From: GCA-2711565 sp963664245
GTDB taxonomy: Bacteria; Bacteroidota; Bacteroidia; Bacteroidales; GCA-2711565
Reading direction: 5' to 3'
DNA: 64,000 bases
NCBI GenBank assembly: GCA_963664245.1
Contig: OY760934.1
Location: forward strand, 1,054,001 to 1,118,000
In this document: in pieces, positions 8,451 through 18,012 of the stretch
Position numbering within the stretch: position 1 is the first letter of the stretch
Layout of the letters: each line of letters starts with the position of its first letter
The notes under the pieces: generated by a model
The model's database searches: none
Seen by the model: the letters and a program-made list of their open reading frames with translations, nothing else
What the model was told of the DNA's origin: nothing
Position numbers and translations under genes: made by a program

Positions 8451-11400
8451 ATGAAAAAATTAATCATCACCATTATTTTAAGTGTATTTGTGTATTCGGC
8501 TATTTGTGCCCAGGGTACCCAACTATTACGTCAACCAACAGTTTCATCAAAGAGCATTGTCTTTGTTTATGCTAACGACTTATGGAAAGTTGACCGCAAC
8601 GGTGGCACCGCTATTCGTTTAACATCCAACGAAGGTTATGAAACGACCCCACATTTCTCTAATGATGAAAAATGGATTGCTTTTACCGCCCAGTACGATG
8701 GCAATTTTGATGTTTACGTCATTCCTGCTGAGGGAGGTTCGCCCAAGAGATTAACCTGGCATCCGGGTTATGATGAAGTTCAAGGCTGGACCCCCGACGG
8801 AAAAATTCTTTTTTGCTCTTCCCGCGAAGGGACACCTACCAAAGAAAATAAATTTTACACTATTGGACTGGAAGGCGGTTTTCCTGAAGCCATTGCTATT
8901 CCCCGTGCAGCATACGGTGAAATTTCGGGAGATGGGGAATACATTGCATATACCCCAATTATGGCCTGGGACCCAGAATGGAGAAACTACCGGGGAGGAC
9001 AAGCCATGCCTATCTGGATCGTAAACCTTAAAACAAAAGAATTAACCCGCACGCCTCAACTTGATAAAGAACGTCACCTATACCCGATATGGTTCAAGAA
9101 CAAAGTATATTATTTATCAGAAAGAGACTATGCAAGTAACATCTGGTCGTATGACATCAAAACCAAACAGGAAAAACAAATTACTTTTCACAAAAAATTT
9201 GATGTAAAAAGCCTGGATGCTTGTGCCGATGCGATTGTATACGAGCAAGGAGGGTATTTGCACTTGCTGGAAGATGGCTCCGAAAAAGCAAAACAACTTA
9301 ACATTGAAGTAATCGGCGATATGAATTTTTCCCGTGTACGATGGGAAAACGTAAATTCAGCACGGCTCAGCAATCCCAACATATCGCCCAACGGCAAACG
9401 TGCCATTTTCGAATACCGTGGAGAAATTTTCACGATTCCTAAAGAAGATGGAAGCTGGCGAAACATCACCAATACTCCAGGCATTGCCGACCGTTACCCG
9501 ATTTGGTCTCCAAAAGGCGATAAAGTTGCCTGGTTCTCAGATGGCAGTGGTGAATATATATTAACAATTGCCGATCAAAATGGAGAAAACAACAAGAAAA
9601 TTGAACTCCCCAACCCTACTTTTTATTTTACCCCAAATTGGTCGCCCGACGGGAAATACCTCGCTTTTACCGATACCGACTACCAGCTATGGGTTGTTGA
9701 CATTGAAAAAGGTAGCAGCAAATCGGTTGACATGGATCGCTTTGCTCACCCCAGCCGGGAGATGAACCCAATTTGGTCACCCGATAGCAAATGGATCGTA
9801 TACGCAAAACAACTCGACAATTATTTTAAAGCTGCTTTTGCTTATAATATTGAAACCGGAAAACACATTCAGTTAACCGACGGAATGGCCGATGTAAAAA
9901 CACCGGTATGGGATCAAAATGGCAAATACCTGTACTTTTTAGCAAGTACAAATTACGGTTTAAATAGCGGCTGGTTGGATATGAGTTCTTACGACCCCTC
10001 TGCTGTATATAGTTTATACTGTTTGATCCTTCAGAAAGAAACCCCAAGCCCCTTGATGGCTAAAAGCGATGAAGAAGAGGTAAAAAAAGAAACACCCGAG
10101 ACAAAAGAAACCTCCAAAACCAAAAAAGCTGAAAAACCAACTAAAAAAGAAGACGAAATAAAAATCGATGAAGAAGGCTTGTATCAACGCATCATTCACC
10201 TGAACATGCCTGCCAGAAACTACCTTGCTTTAGTTTCTGGACCGGAGAACTCCGTTTTTGTTGCAGAAGGTATTCCAAACTTCAGAGGAATCACCATTAA
10301 AAAGTTTGAGATAAAACAAAATAAAGCATCCGAGTTTTTAAGCGGCATTAACAATTTAACAAGCTCGTCAGATGCAAAACACATTTTGTACCGTAAAGGT
10401 GCATCATGGTTCATTGCCGATACAAAAATGCCTCCTTCAAAATCAATAAAACCCATTAAAACAAACGTTCAAATTAAGATTGATCCGAAAGCAGAATACG
10501 AACAAATTTTTAAAGAAGGCTGGCGTTTTATGCGAGATTTTCTTTACGTAAGAAACACACATGGTGCCCCCTGGAATAAAATTTACGAATGGTATTCGCC
10601 CTGGATTAGACACGTGCGTCATCGCAACGATCTGAATTATGTTGTTGACATTATGAGCGGAGAAATTGCTGTGGGGCATTCATTTGTTGCGGGGGGAGAT
10701 ATGCCCGATACAGATAATGTACCGATTGGATTATTGGGATGCGACTACATTATTGAAAACGGCCACTACAAAATTTCAAAAATATACACCGAAGAAAACT
10801 GGAACCCGAGATTAAAAGCTCCCCTGTCCGTTCCCGGAATGAACGTTAAAGAAGGAGACTATATTCTTGCGGTAAATGGTATTTCCCTTGATTCTAAAAC
10901 CAATATTTACAGTTTATTTGAACAAGCGACCAACCGCCCGGTCAGGGTTATGATAAACAGCACAACCGATAAATCAACAGCCAAAGAAATTCTGGTTGAA
11001 CCTATTTCATCCCGTGTAGAATCTTATTTAAGAACCATAAACTGGGTTGAAAACAACCGTCGCATGGTTGACAAACTTTCGAAAGGGAAACTGGCGTATG
11101 TATATTTACCAAGCACTTCCCGCAATGGCTTTGACTCTTTCAACAGATACTACTTTGCACAACAAGACCGAAAAGGAGTTATTTTGGATGAACGGAACAA
11201 CAGTGGAGGATCGGCTGCCGATTACATGATTGACATCATGTCGAGAGAGATTTTCGGGTATTTTAACAGCAAAACAAAAGACAATCAACCCTGGACCTCT
11301 CCTTTTGCAGGCATTTGGGGACCAAAGGTTATGATTACCAACGAAAGAGCCGGGTCTGGCGGAGATTACCTGCCCTACATGTTCCGAGCCAAAAAGCTGG

Positions 11401-11720
11401 GACCTCTTGTTGGAACCCGCACTTGGGGAGGACTGGTAGGTACCTGGGATACTCCACAGTTTATTGATGGAGGAATCATGGTTGCTCCACGTGGCGGATT
11501 CTATGACAAATACGGCAACTGGGCCGTTGAAGGAGAAGGTGTTGCACCGGACATTGAAGTTATCCAGAATCCTAAATTAGTTTTAGAAGGTAAGGACCCA
11601 CAATTAATTAAAGCTGTAGAAACAGCATTAGAATTGCTTAAAGAAAAAGAGGTCAAACTAAAACCTGAACCCAAAGCACCAATCCACTGGAAACGGCCTA
11701 AAGGATTTAAAATCAATTAG
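8451..11720 (+). CDS. exported tricorn protease homologue (S41 family)
   Basis: A 1089-residue serine peptidase like archaeal tricorn, but with a signal peptide (residues 1-21, ending ICAQ), so it acts in the periplasm. Residues 25-530 hold two WD40/PD40 beta-propellers, seen as repeated WSPDGKYLAFT and WTPDGKILF blades. A Lys/Glu-rich low-complexity linker occupies about 535-575. The C1 and PDZ region follows, then the S41 catalytic core: GHSFV near 743 holds the charge-relay His and AGSGGD near 966 the nucleophile Ser, the same spacing as in Thermoplasma tricorn (His746, Ser965). It degrades short peptides. A bidirectional terminator follows directly. Confidence 0.93.
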   Translation: MKKLIITIILSVFVYSAICAQGTQLLRQPTVSSKSIVFVYANDLWKVDRNGGTAIRLTSNEGYETTPHFSNDEKWIAFTAQYDGNFDVYVIPAEGGSPKRLTWHPGYDEVQGWTPDGKILFCSSREGTPTKENKFYTIGLEGGFPEAIAIPRAAYGEISGDGEYIAYTPIMAWDPEWRNYRGGQAMPIWIVNLKTKELTRTPQLDKERHLYPIWFKNKVYYLSERDYASNIWSYDIKTKQEKQITFHKKFDVKSLDACADAIVYEQGGYLHLLEDGSEKAKQLNIEVIGDMNFSRVRWENVNSARLSNPNISPNGKRAIFEYRGEIFTIPKEDGSWRNITNTPGIADRYPIWSPKGDKVAWFSDGSGEYILTIADQNGENNKKIELPNPTFYFTPNWSPDGKYLAFTDTDYQLWVVDIEKGSSKSVDMDRFAHPSREMNPIWSPDSKWIVYAKQLDNYFKAAFAYNIETGKHIQLTDGMADVKTPVWDQNGKYLYFLASTNYGLNSGWLDMSSYDPSAVYSLYCLILQKETPSPLMAKSDEEEVKKETPETKETSKTKKAEKPTKKEDEIKIDEEGLYQRIIHLNMPARNYLALVSGPENSVFVAEGIPNFRGITIKKFEIKQNKASEFLSGINNLTSSSDAKHILYRKGASWFIADTKMPPSKSIKPIKTNVQIKIDPKAEYEQIFKEGWRFMRDFLYVRNTHGAPWNKIYEWYSPWIRHVRHRNDLNYVVDIMSGEIAVGHSFVAGGDMPDTDNVPIGLLGCDYIIENGHYKISKIYTEENWNPRLKAPLSVPGMNVKEGDYILAVNGISLDSKTNIYSLFEQATNRPVRVMINSTTDKSTAKEILVEPISSRVESYLRTINWVENNRRMVDKLSKGKLAYVYLPSTSRNGFDSFNRYYFAQQDRKGVILDERNNSGGSAADYMIDIMSREIFGYFNSKTKDNQPWTSPFAGIWGPKVMITNERAGSGGDYLPYMFRAKKLGPLVGTRTWGGLVGTWDTPQFIDGGIMVAPRGGFYDKYGNWAVEGEGVAPDIEVIQNPKLVLEGKDPQLIKAVETALELLKEKEVKLKPEPKAPIHWKRPKGFKIN

Positions 11721-11730
11721 ACAAAAAAAA

Positions 11731-11758
11731 GGAGCTTTTAGAAAGCTCCTTTTTTTTT
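11731..11758. terminator. bidirectional intrinsic terminator
   Basis: An 8-bp stem GGAGCTTT / AAAGCTCC (11731-11738 and 11742-11749) with a 3-base loop is flanked by eight A on the left and nine T on the right. It serves both converging genes: the tricorn homologue on plus and the M28 peptidase on minus. Confidence 0.9.
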
Positions 11759-14051
11759 AAAATTTCCAATCGGTTCGCAGCACCGTCATATTACTAAAAT
11801 ATCCTTGCCGCGGAACAATGTATGCCGGCATTTTCTCAAATCCTTCAACTGAAGGCAAACCTATTTTTTTCTCAACCATGATTAATTCAATATCCGAACC
11901 GGCTTTGCATTTTAGTTTCAAATCAATGCCCTGGCTATAAATTCCATAAAAATTAAAATAATAGTAGCCACCATAAAATTTATGGTAAAAAAGCGAATCG
12001 CTAACAAGGTAATCATTAATTTTCAAGGTTTCAATAGCTGCTTTTTGATGAATAAGAAACTGGGCATTTTCAGCGTTCTGGTTCGAACACACATTAAGGT
12101 GAACATATCGGTAGCCGTTATCGGTTGAGTCGCTATAAATTGTGATTTCCGGCTTCGGAATCTCAACATAAGGAGCCTCATTTTTAAGACGCGTACGCAT
12201 TGTATTCGGATAAACTTCAGTTAAAGGCTCCAATAATGCTTCCGAAAAATATTGTTTTTTCCAGCGATCAAGGTAAAGCGAATTAGAAACCCACATACTT
12301 TTGTTCGTCTGCGCGTTCTGGCAATAAAGTAAATCGCTCGTATAAGGTTGCTCCTCATTATAATCAGAATGAGCATGTGCAATAAAAAGGGAAACACCTA
12401 TCGCCAAAAAAGCAATGGATGGAAGAATCCATCTTTTTAGTTTAAAAACATGCTCAAGTACCGGCAACAAATAGGTTAACAGTAAAACAAAAACCAGACT
12501 TCCACCAACGGCCAGGCTCAGACCAAAAGTGATATAAAGGATTTTTACAAACGGCATGTACAAAGTAATAACCGGGAAACTCAACAATCCGATTAGGAAT
12601 AAATAAATAAAACGATCAGATTTTATTTTCATTAAGAATTTTACCAGTAAAACAGCCAGCATTAAGAACAAAGGCACAATACTTATAAACAAAGCGGTAG
12701 GGATGTAAATCTGAATAAAGTAAGCCAGCACAATATTGAGGAACAGTACGCCTGTCCACAGGTTTAAGGTACCCAGTTTTTTATACAAAATGGCATAAAC
12801 GAGCGAAACAAAAAATACACAAATGGCTCCAAAAGCCATAAAATAATACCCGACATTATAAAAATTTGAGGCATCAAAATTTTCGTACCACGGATAGAAA
12901 GACGGAATAACAGTTTGCAGCAACCAGGTTGCTCCCAAAGCCAATGCCGCAGAAATTAGAAATACAGCAATCCCCACCAATGCTTTCCAAATAACGAGTT
13001 CTTTATTTCGAACCCCTAAAATCACGACGAAAACAAACAGCAATGAAATAATTAAGATCATCCACATATTTAAGATTTGCGGATAATAAATTAGAAAATG
13101 CCCCATCCAGTTAAAAAACACCAAATCATCAGCCTTGGTATTGCTTAAATCAAGCTCTCCAAAATGTTTAACAATATCCATGATGTATGTTCCATGGTGC
13201 TGCAAACTTCGCAGGCTCAGCTTTTCCGGAGAATCGGTCATGCTGTGATAATCAACAAAACTTTCAATAAAAGCGGTATTAAAACCCGAGTACCCCAGAT
13301 TTTTATAAATGGTAAAATCCGAATTATTGGGCATTAACTTATAAACTTCGTAAGCCAGACTGGATGCAATAGGATAACTTACAGCTTTGGCATATTCGCG
13401 CATAATCCACCCGTTATCGTTACTTACCTCGTAAGTATAAGAAGGCCCCTTTGTTCCTCTGGATTCAAGATTTAACACCAATGCCACATCCTTCATCAAA
13501 GGGTGTTGTTCAGCAAAAGCTTTGGCTCCAAACAAGGCTGCTTCCTCTCCATCCGAGAATAAAAAAATGACATTATTTTTCAAGGAAGGATACTCGGTCA
13601 ATGCCCGGGCCGATTCCAAAATGGCAGCCACTGCCGCTCCATCATCGGCGGCCCCCAAAGTATGGGGCTGCGAATCGTAATGCGCTGTAACCAATATCGA
13701 TTTTTTTCCTTCCCTTCCTTTTAAAAACCCGATCACATTATGCACATAACCGGCACTTACGCCCCCACGGAAATCGTACATAGAAGTGGTAGACTGTACC
13801 TCTGTTTCAATCCCCAGTTGAGTAAGTTGCTGAACCAAATAATTCCGCACCCTTTCATGCTCATCGGTAGCCATAGAGTGTGGTTTCTGGGCAATTTCTT
13901 TGACGTGTTCAAAAGCACGATCGACCGAAAATTTTTCCTGAACCAAATTCATCGGTTCAGGCTTTGGAGCTCTAAAAGTATATAGAGAAAGGAAAAAAGC
14001 CAGTAGAATAAAGGCTAATAAGAATAATCGGAAAAGAGTGATTTTTTTCAT
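11757..14051 (-). CDS. M28 family metallopeptidase with C-terminal membrane domain
   Basis: Zinc aminopeptidase of 764 residues. I start at the ATG at 14051 (MKKITLFRLF), since the upstream extension is not signal-like. Residues 8-27 are a membrane anchor. The peptidase domain, roughly 85-330, has the M28 ligands in order: VTAHYD, AADDGAAV, DGEEAALFG, NLESRG and the late His in FVDYHSMTD. After about 345 come eight or nine hydrophobic segments and then a soluble beta-rich domain. This is the layout of the ER metallopeptidase ERMP1/Fxna group, here with the catalytic part likely in the periplasm. It belongs with the tricorn and M13 genes as a third exported peptidase in 10 kb. Confidence 0.88.
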   Translation of the reverse strand: MKKITLFRLFLLAFILLAFFLSLYTFRAPKPEPMNLVQEKFSVDRAFEHVKEIAQKPHSMATDEHERVRNYLVQQLTQLGIETEVQSTTSMYDFRGGVSAGYVHNVIGFLKGREGKKSILVTAHYDSQPHTLGAADDGAAVAAILESARALTEYPSLKNNVIFLFSDGEEAALFGAKAFAEQHPLMKDVALVLNLESRGTKGPSYTYEVSNDNGWIMREYAKAVSYPIASSLAYEVYKLMPNNSDFTIYKNLGYSGFNTAFIESFVDYHSMTDSPEKLSLRSLQHHGTYIMDIVKHFGELDLSNTKADDLVFFNWMGHFLIYYPQILNMWMILIISLLFVFVVILGVRNKELVIWKALVGIAVFLISAALALGATWLLQTVIPSFYPWYENFDASNFYNVGYYFMAFGAICVFFVSLVYAILYKKLGTLNLWTGVLFLNIVLAYFIQIYIPTALFISIVPLFLMLAVLLVKFLMKIKSDRFIYLFLIGLLSFPVITLYMPFVKILYITFGLSLAVGGSLVFVLLLTYLLPVLEHVFKLKRWILPSIAFLAIGVSLFIAHAHSDYNEEQPYTSDLLYCQNAQTNKSMWVSNSLYLDRWKKQYFSEALLEPLTEVYPNTMRTRLKNEAPYVEIPKPEITIYSDSTDNGYRYVHLNVCSNQNAENAQFLIHQKAAIETLKINDYLVSDSLFYHKFYGGYYYFNFYGIYSQGIDLKLKCKAGSDIELIMVEKKIGLPSVEGFEKMPAYIVPRQGYFSNMTVLRTDWKF

Positions 14052-14198
14052 AACAAAACGTTTAACAAACCCAAATGTAACAAACTTAGCAGATACTTTC
14101 ACAATGTATGGGATCAAAAAAATATAAAAATTGCATTTAACAAAAGGGGAATTTGCGTCAAAATCATCATTATAAATTATAACCTTAATTATAAAACC

Positions 14199-14681
14199 AT
14201 GTTTAAAAAGAGTTCTCTTTTCTTATTTATTCTTTGTATTATATTATCTTGCTGTCAATCGGCAAAAACGCCATTTGAGTCAGAAAAAGAAAAACAAATA
14301 ATCACAAAAAAGCTGAATGATTGCTTTGGATGGGCAAGAAATAAAGATTTTGATTTATTTTACAGTGTGATTGCCAACGATTCAAACTTCAGGAGCATTA
14401 CCCCCTACGACAAAGTAAAGTTTGGAATTGCAGATGTAAAACAAGGGGCTAAATTCTGGGTCGACCCCCGATTTAAGGCCGTTAGTCACCAAATCAAAGA
14501 CCTTAAAATTACATTTTCCGGATCGCATAATAACGCTTGGTTTTATTGTAAAATAGACGATTTTAACACCTGGGAAGGAAAAGAAATAAACTGGGAAAAT
14601 ACCAGATGGACCGGGATTCTGAAAAAGCGAAATAACGACTGGAAGATTGTTCAACACCATTTTTCTTTTGCTCACAATTAA
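14199..14681 (+). CDS. SnoaL-like lipoprotein, copy 1 of a tandem pair
   Basis: A 160-residue lipoprotein: the signal ends in LSCC (residues 17-20), giving a lipidated Cys. The mature part is a SnoaL_3/NTF2-like domain. It shares with the next gene the pattern GWARNKDFDLFYSVIANDSN, then FWVDPRFK, WFYCKIDD, WENTRWTGIL and a C-terminal WKIVQHHFS. NTF2-like folds form a hydrophobic cone that may bind or convert a small molecule; no catalytic residue is certain. The intergenic gap to copy 2 is 21 bases. Confidence 0.75.
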   Translation: MFKKSSLFLFILCIILSCCQSAKTPFESEKEKQIITKKLNDCFGWARNKDFDLFYSVIANDSNFRSITPYDKVKFGIADVKQGAKFWVDPRFKAVSHQIKDLKITFSGSHNNAWFYCKIDDFNTWEGKEINWENTRWTGILKKRNNDWKIVQHHFSFAHN

Positions 14682-14702
14682 TCAACTTTAAATTTCTAAA
14701 AC

Positions 14703-15179
14703 ATGAAAAGTAAACTATTATTTTTTGTAATCATAATTGCATTTTTTTCATGCAATAACATCAACAAATCAAAAAATCCGAACCGTGAAAAAGAAATCAT
14801 AAAGCAAACCATCCATAACACCATTGCCTGGGCTAAAGAAAAAGACACGGCCTTATTGTACAGCATTATTGCAAACGATGAAAACTACCTGGAGGTTCAC
14901 CCCAGAGACGACAAAGCTGTTGGTATTACACAATTTAAACAAGCCGAACAATTTTGGTTGGATGATCGCTTTAAACACATCCGATACGAAACCTGGGACA
15001 TGCATATTAATCTTTCAGAAGACGGAACTGTTTCATGGTATTACTGTCGGTTGAATGATATTAATGAATGGAATGGACAGGCTGCTAGCTGGGAAAATGC
15101 GAGGTGGACCGGGGTTTTAGAAAAAAGAAGAGGAAAATGGCGCATGGTTCAAATGCATTTCTCCTATCCTTCAAAATAA
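14703..15179 (+). CDS. SnoaL-like lipoprotein, copy 2 of a tandem pair
   Basis: A 158-residue paralogue of the preceding gene, aligned over its whole length: AWAKEKDTALLYSIIANDEN, FWLDDRFK, WYYCRLND, WENARWTGVLEKR and WRMVQMHFS occupy the same positions. The lipobox is FFSC (Cys 18). The copies have diverged well beyond 50% at other positions, so the duplication is old. The two are probably cotranscribed and may form homo- or heterodimers, as is common for NTF2-like proteins (inference). Function unknown. Confidence 0.75.
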   Translation: MKSKLLFFVIIIAFFSCNNINKSKNPNREKEIIKQTIHNTIAWAKEKDTALLYSIIANDENYLEVHPRDDKAVGITQFKQAEQFWLDDRFKHIRYETWDMHINLSEDGTVSWYYCRLNDINEWNGQAASWENARWTGVLEKRRGKWRMVQMHFSYPSK

Positions 15180-15278
15180 ATTCTTACTGAACCTTATCAA
15201 GACTTTCCTGTAGTAAATTTTGCTTAACTTTACACACTTATCTTTTAAGTGTTACATAATTAAAAAACAAATAGTACT

Positions 15279-15854
15279 ATGGAAAGTATAAAAGGAAGCA
15301 AAACTGAACAAAACTTACTAAAAGCCTTTGCTGGCGAATCGCAAGCACGTATGCGTTACGACTACTTTGCAAAAGTTGCAAAAAAAGAAGGCCTTGAACA
15401 AATTGCTGCCATTTTTGAAGAAACAGCCATTAACGAAAAAGCACACGCCAAACGCTTCTTCAAATTTTTAGAAGGCGGAATGGTTGAAATTACCGCTGAA
15501 TATCCTGCAGGTGTAATCGGGAATACCATGGAAAACCTTAAAGCTGCTGCTGAAGGGGAAAACGAAGAATGGGCCGAACTATATCCGGAGTTTGCACGTG
15601 TGGCCGAAGAAGAAGGGTTTAAACAAGTTGCCATTGCATTTAAAATGATTGCCCAGGTTGAAAAAGCACACGAAAACAGGTACCGCAAATTATACGAAAA
15701 CCTCGAACAAGGAAAAGTGTTTGAAAAAGAAGGCACTGTGATATGGAAATGCCGCAACTGCGGTTATTTACACGAAGGCAAAAAAGCATTAAAAACCTGC
15801 CCGGCTTGCCAACACCCGCAAGCTTATTTCGAAATTGAAGAATTCAACTATTAA
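15279..15854 (+). CDS. rubrerythrin
   Basis: A 191-residue non-haem diiron peroxidase of the anaerobic oxidative-stress response. Residues 1-145 form the four-helix ferritin-like domain: FAGESQARMRYDYF and EETAINEKAHAKRFF supply the first pair of iron ligands, ARVAEEEGFKQVA and VEKAHENRY the second. The C-terminal rubredoxin-like domain has CRNCGYLHEGKKA (Cys about 158 and 161) and CPACQHP (about 173 and 176), four Cys for one Fe(SCys)4 site. It reduces hydrogen peroxide in the cytoplasm using rubredoxin- or NADH-derived electrons. Its presence fits an anaerobic lifestyle. Confidence 0.95.
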   Translation: MESIKGSKTEQNLLKAFAGESQARMRYDYFAKVAKKEGLEQIAAIFEETAINEKAHAKRFFKFLEGGMVEITAEYPAGVIGNTMENLKAAAEGENEEWAELYPEFARVAEEEGFKQVAIAFKMIAQVEKAHENRYRKLYENLEQGKVFEKEGTVIWKCRNCGYLHEGKKALKTCPACQHPQAYFEIEEFNY

Positions 15855-15904
15855 AACATTTTTATATATTTATATTTTATAAAAATCATTTAAAATCCCA
15901 AAAA

Positions 15905-17935
15905 ATGAAACTAAAACACTTAATTATGTATGGCATAGTTGCCGTATTAATGATGGCTTGTGCACAAAAAACAAGCGCGCCTGCCATTGATAAAGCAAAT
16001 ATGGACTTAAGTATTAAACCGGGGAACGATTTTTTCCGTTATGCCAACGGGGGCTACCTGGCCACACTTGAAATTCCGGCAGATAAAAGTTCTTACAATG
16101 TTTTTACAGAACTCCGGGAAAAAGCGGAAAAAGACATTAACGATATCCTGAAAGAAATTTCAGAAATTAAAGATGCTGAACCGGGAACGGCTGCCCAGCA
16201 AATCCGCGACTTTTATTTTACAGGAATGGATATTGCAAAAATCAATACCGAAGGAATTTCTCCACTGAACCCCGAAATTGAAAAAATTGACCACATCAAA
16301 AAACAAAAAGATTTATTGGATGTAATAGTACAAATGCACCTTCACAGCCTCGATCCTTTCTTTGGCGGAGGAGTTTCTCAAGATTTAATGGACAACAGCA
16401 AATACAGCTATTATCTTGCTCAATCAGGACTAGGTTTGCCGGATGTTAGCTACTACACCAGCGACGAAGAACGTCCAAAAGAGATCAGGGCAGAATATGT
16501 TAAGCACATTGCCAAAATGTTTGTTTTAGCAGGAAAAGACGAAGAAACAGCTGCCAGCTGGGCACAAAAAGTTTTTGACATTGAGTTAGTGTTGGCTCAA
16601 AATTCAAAAACCCGTACGGAAATGCGCGACATTCGTGGACTTTATAACCCTACAAGCATTGAGGAATTACAAAAACAAAGCAAAAATTTTGATTGGGAAG
16701 CTTATTTTAAGAAACTGAGCGAACACAAGTTCAATTCGTTAATTGTCATGTCTCCCAAATTTTTTGTGGCTATGGATGAATTATTAGGAAACACATCCAT
16801 TGACGATCTCAAAATTTATTTAAAATGGAACCTGATTAACAGTACCGCTAATTTCTTAAGCGATGATTTCGTAAATCAGGATTTTGCGTTTTATCAAAAG
16901 TTCCTATCCGGCAACGAAGAAATCCAGGAACGATGGAAACGGGTTACCCAAATAACCAACGGAACCTTAGGCGAACTACTTGGACAATTATATGTTGAAA
17001 AATATTTCCCTCCTTCCTCCAAAGAAAAAATGGAGAAACTGGTAGCAAACCTAAAAACTGCCATGAAAAAAAGGATTGAAAACCTTAGCTGGATGAGCGA
17101 TGATACCAAGCAAAAGGCTCTGGAAAAACTTGCAGCCATGAAAGTTAAAATTGGTTATCCTGATAAATGGGAAGACTACTCAAAACTGGAAATTAAACGC
17201 GATTCATACATTACCAACATCCGTCGTGCAAGTTACTTCGCGGTTCAAAAAAACCTGGAAAAATACACCAAACCAATCGATCCTGACGAATGGCCAATGA
17301 CCCCACAAACGGTAAACGCCGGTTATTCGCCCATTAAAAACGACATTACTTTCCCGGCCGGGATTTTACAACCGCCCTACTTCAACCCGGAAGCAGACGA
17401 TGCCGTAAATTACGGAGCTATTGGCGTGGTTATCGGCCACGAAATGACTCACGGTTTTGACGACCAGGGAAGGAACTTTGATAAAAACGGAAACATGAGA
17501 CCATGGTGGAAAGAAGAAGATGCCAAAAAATTCAAAGAAATAACCCAATTATTGGTTGACCAATACAGCCAGTTTAAAGCTACCAAAGATGTTTACGTTG
17601 ACGGTAACTTAAGCCTTGGCGAAAACATTGCCGATTTTGGCGGTTTAACCATTTCTTTGGAAGCTTATAAAATGAGCCTTGAAGGGAAAAAAGCACCAGC
17701 AAATATTGACGGGTTCAACAACATGCAACGTTTCTTCTTGAGCTACGCCACCATCTGGCGAGGTAAAATCCGCGAAAAAGCTCTGATCCGAAAAGTAAAA
17801 GAAGATGTTCACCCATGGGGAGAATACCGCGTAAACGGAGCATTGTTTAACGTTCCTGAGTTTTACGAAACCTTTAAGATTAATAAAGACGATGCCTTGT
17901 ACCGTACCCCTGAACAACGACCTGTAATTTGGTAA
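15905..17935 (+). CDS. M13 family zinc metallopeptidase (neprilysin/PepO-like), lipoprotein
   Basis: A 676-residue endopeptidase. The signal ends in MMACAQ, a lipobox with Cys near 19, so it is membrane-anchored outside the cytoplasm. The large N-terminal helical M13 domain (about 35-430) is followed by the catalytic domain: GHEMTHGFDDQG near 510 gives the HExxH zinc site, and GENIADFGGL near 570 gives the third ligand Glu and the Asp. A substrate-binding VNAGYSP and the C-terminal RVNGALFNVPEFYETF are also present. It cleaves oligopeptides. A terminator lies 18 bases after the stop. Confidence 0.93.
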   Translation: MKLKHLIMYGIVAVLMMACAQKTSAPAIDKANMDLSIKPGNDFFRYANGGYLATLEIPADKSSYNVFTELREKAEKDINDILKEISEIKDAEPGTAAQQIRDFYFTGMDIAKINTEGISPLNPEIEKIDHIKKQKDLLDVIVQMHLHSLDPFFGGGVSQDLMDNSKYSYYLAQSGLGLPDVSYYTSDEERPKEIRAEYVKHIAKMFVLAGKDEETAASWAQKVFDIELVLAQNSKTRTEMRDIRGLYNPTSIEELQKQSKNFDWEAYFKKLSEHKFNSLIVMSPKFFVAMDELLGNTSIDDLKIYLKWNLINSTANFLSDDFVNQDFAFYQKFLSGNEEIQERWKRVTQITNGTLGELLGQLYVEKYFPPSSKEKMEKLVANLKTAMKKRIENLSWMSDDTKQKALEKLAAMKVKIGYPDKWEDYSKLEIKRDSYITNIRRASYFAVQKNLEKYTKPIDPDEWPMTPQTVNAGYSPIKNDITFPAGILQPPYFNPEADDAVNYGAIGVVIGHEMTHGFDDQGRNFDKNGNMRPWWKEEDAKKFKEITQLLVDQYSQFKATKDVYVDGNLSLGENIADFGGLTISLEAYKMSLEGKKAPANIDGFNNMQRFFLSYATIWRGKIREKALIRKVKEDVHPWGEYRVNGALFNVPEFYETFKINKDDALYRTPEQRPVIW

Positions 17936-17952
17936 TTTAACACTTTGATAAC

Positions 17953-17990
17953 AAAACGCTCCTTCGCTAAAATCGAGGGAGCGTTTTTTA
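17953..17990 (+). terminator. intrinsic terminator after the M13 peptidase
   Basis: Stem AAAACGCTCC (17953-17962) / GGAGCGTTTT (17978-17987) with a 15-base loop that can add a CCTTCG/CGAGGG pairing, then a run of T. It also lies at the 3' end of the converging dmsC-like gene. Confidence 0.85.
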
Positions 17991-18012
17991 TTCCAATATT
18001 TTCGATTACACT

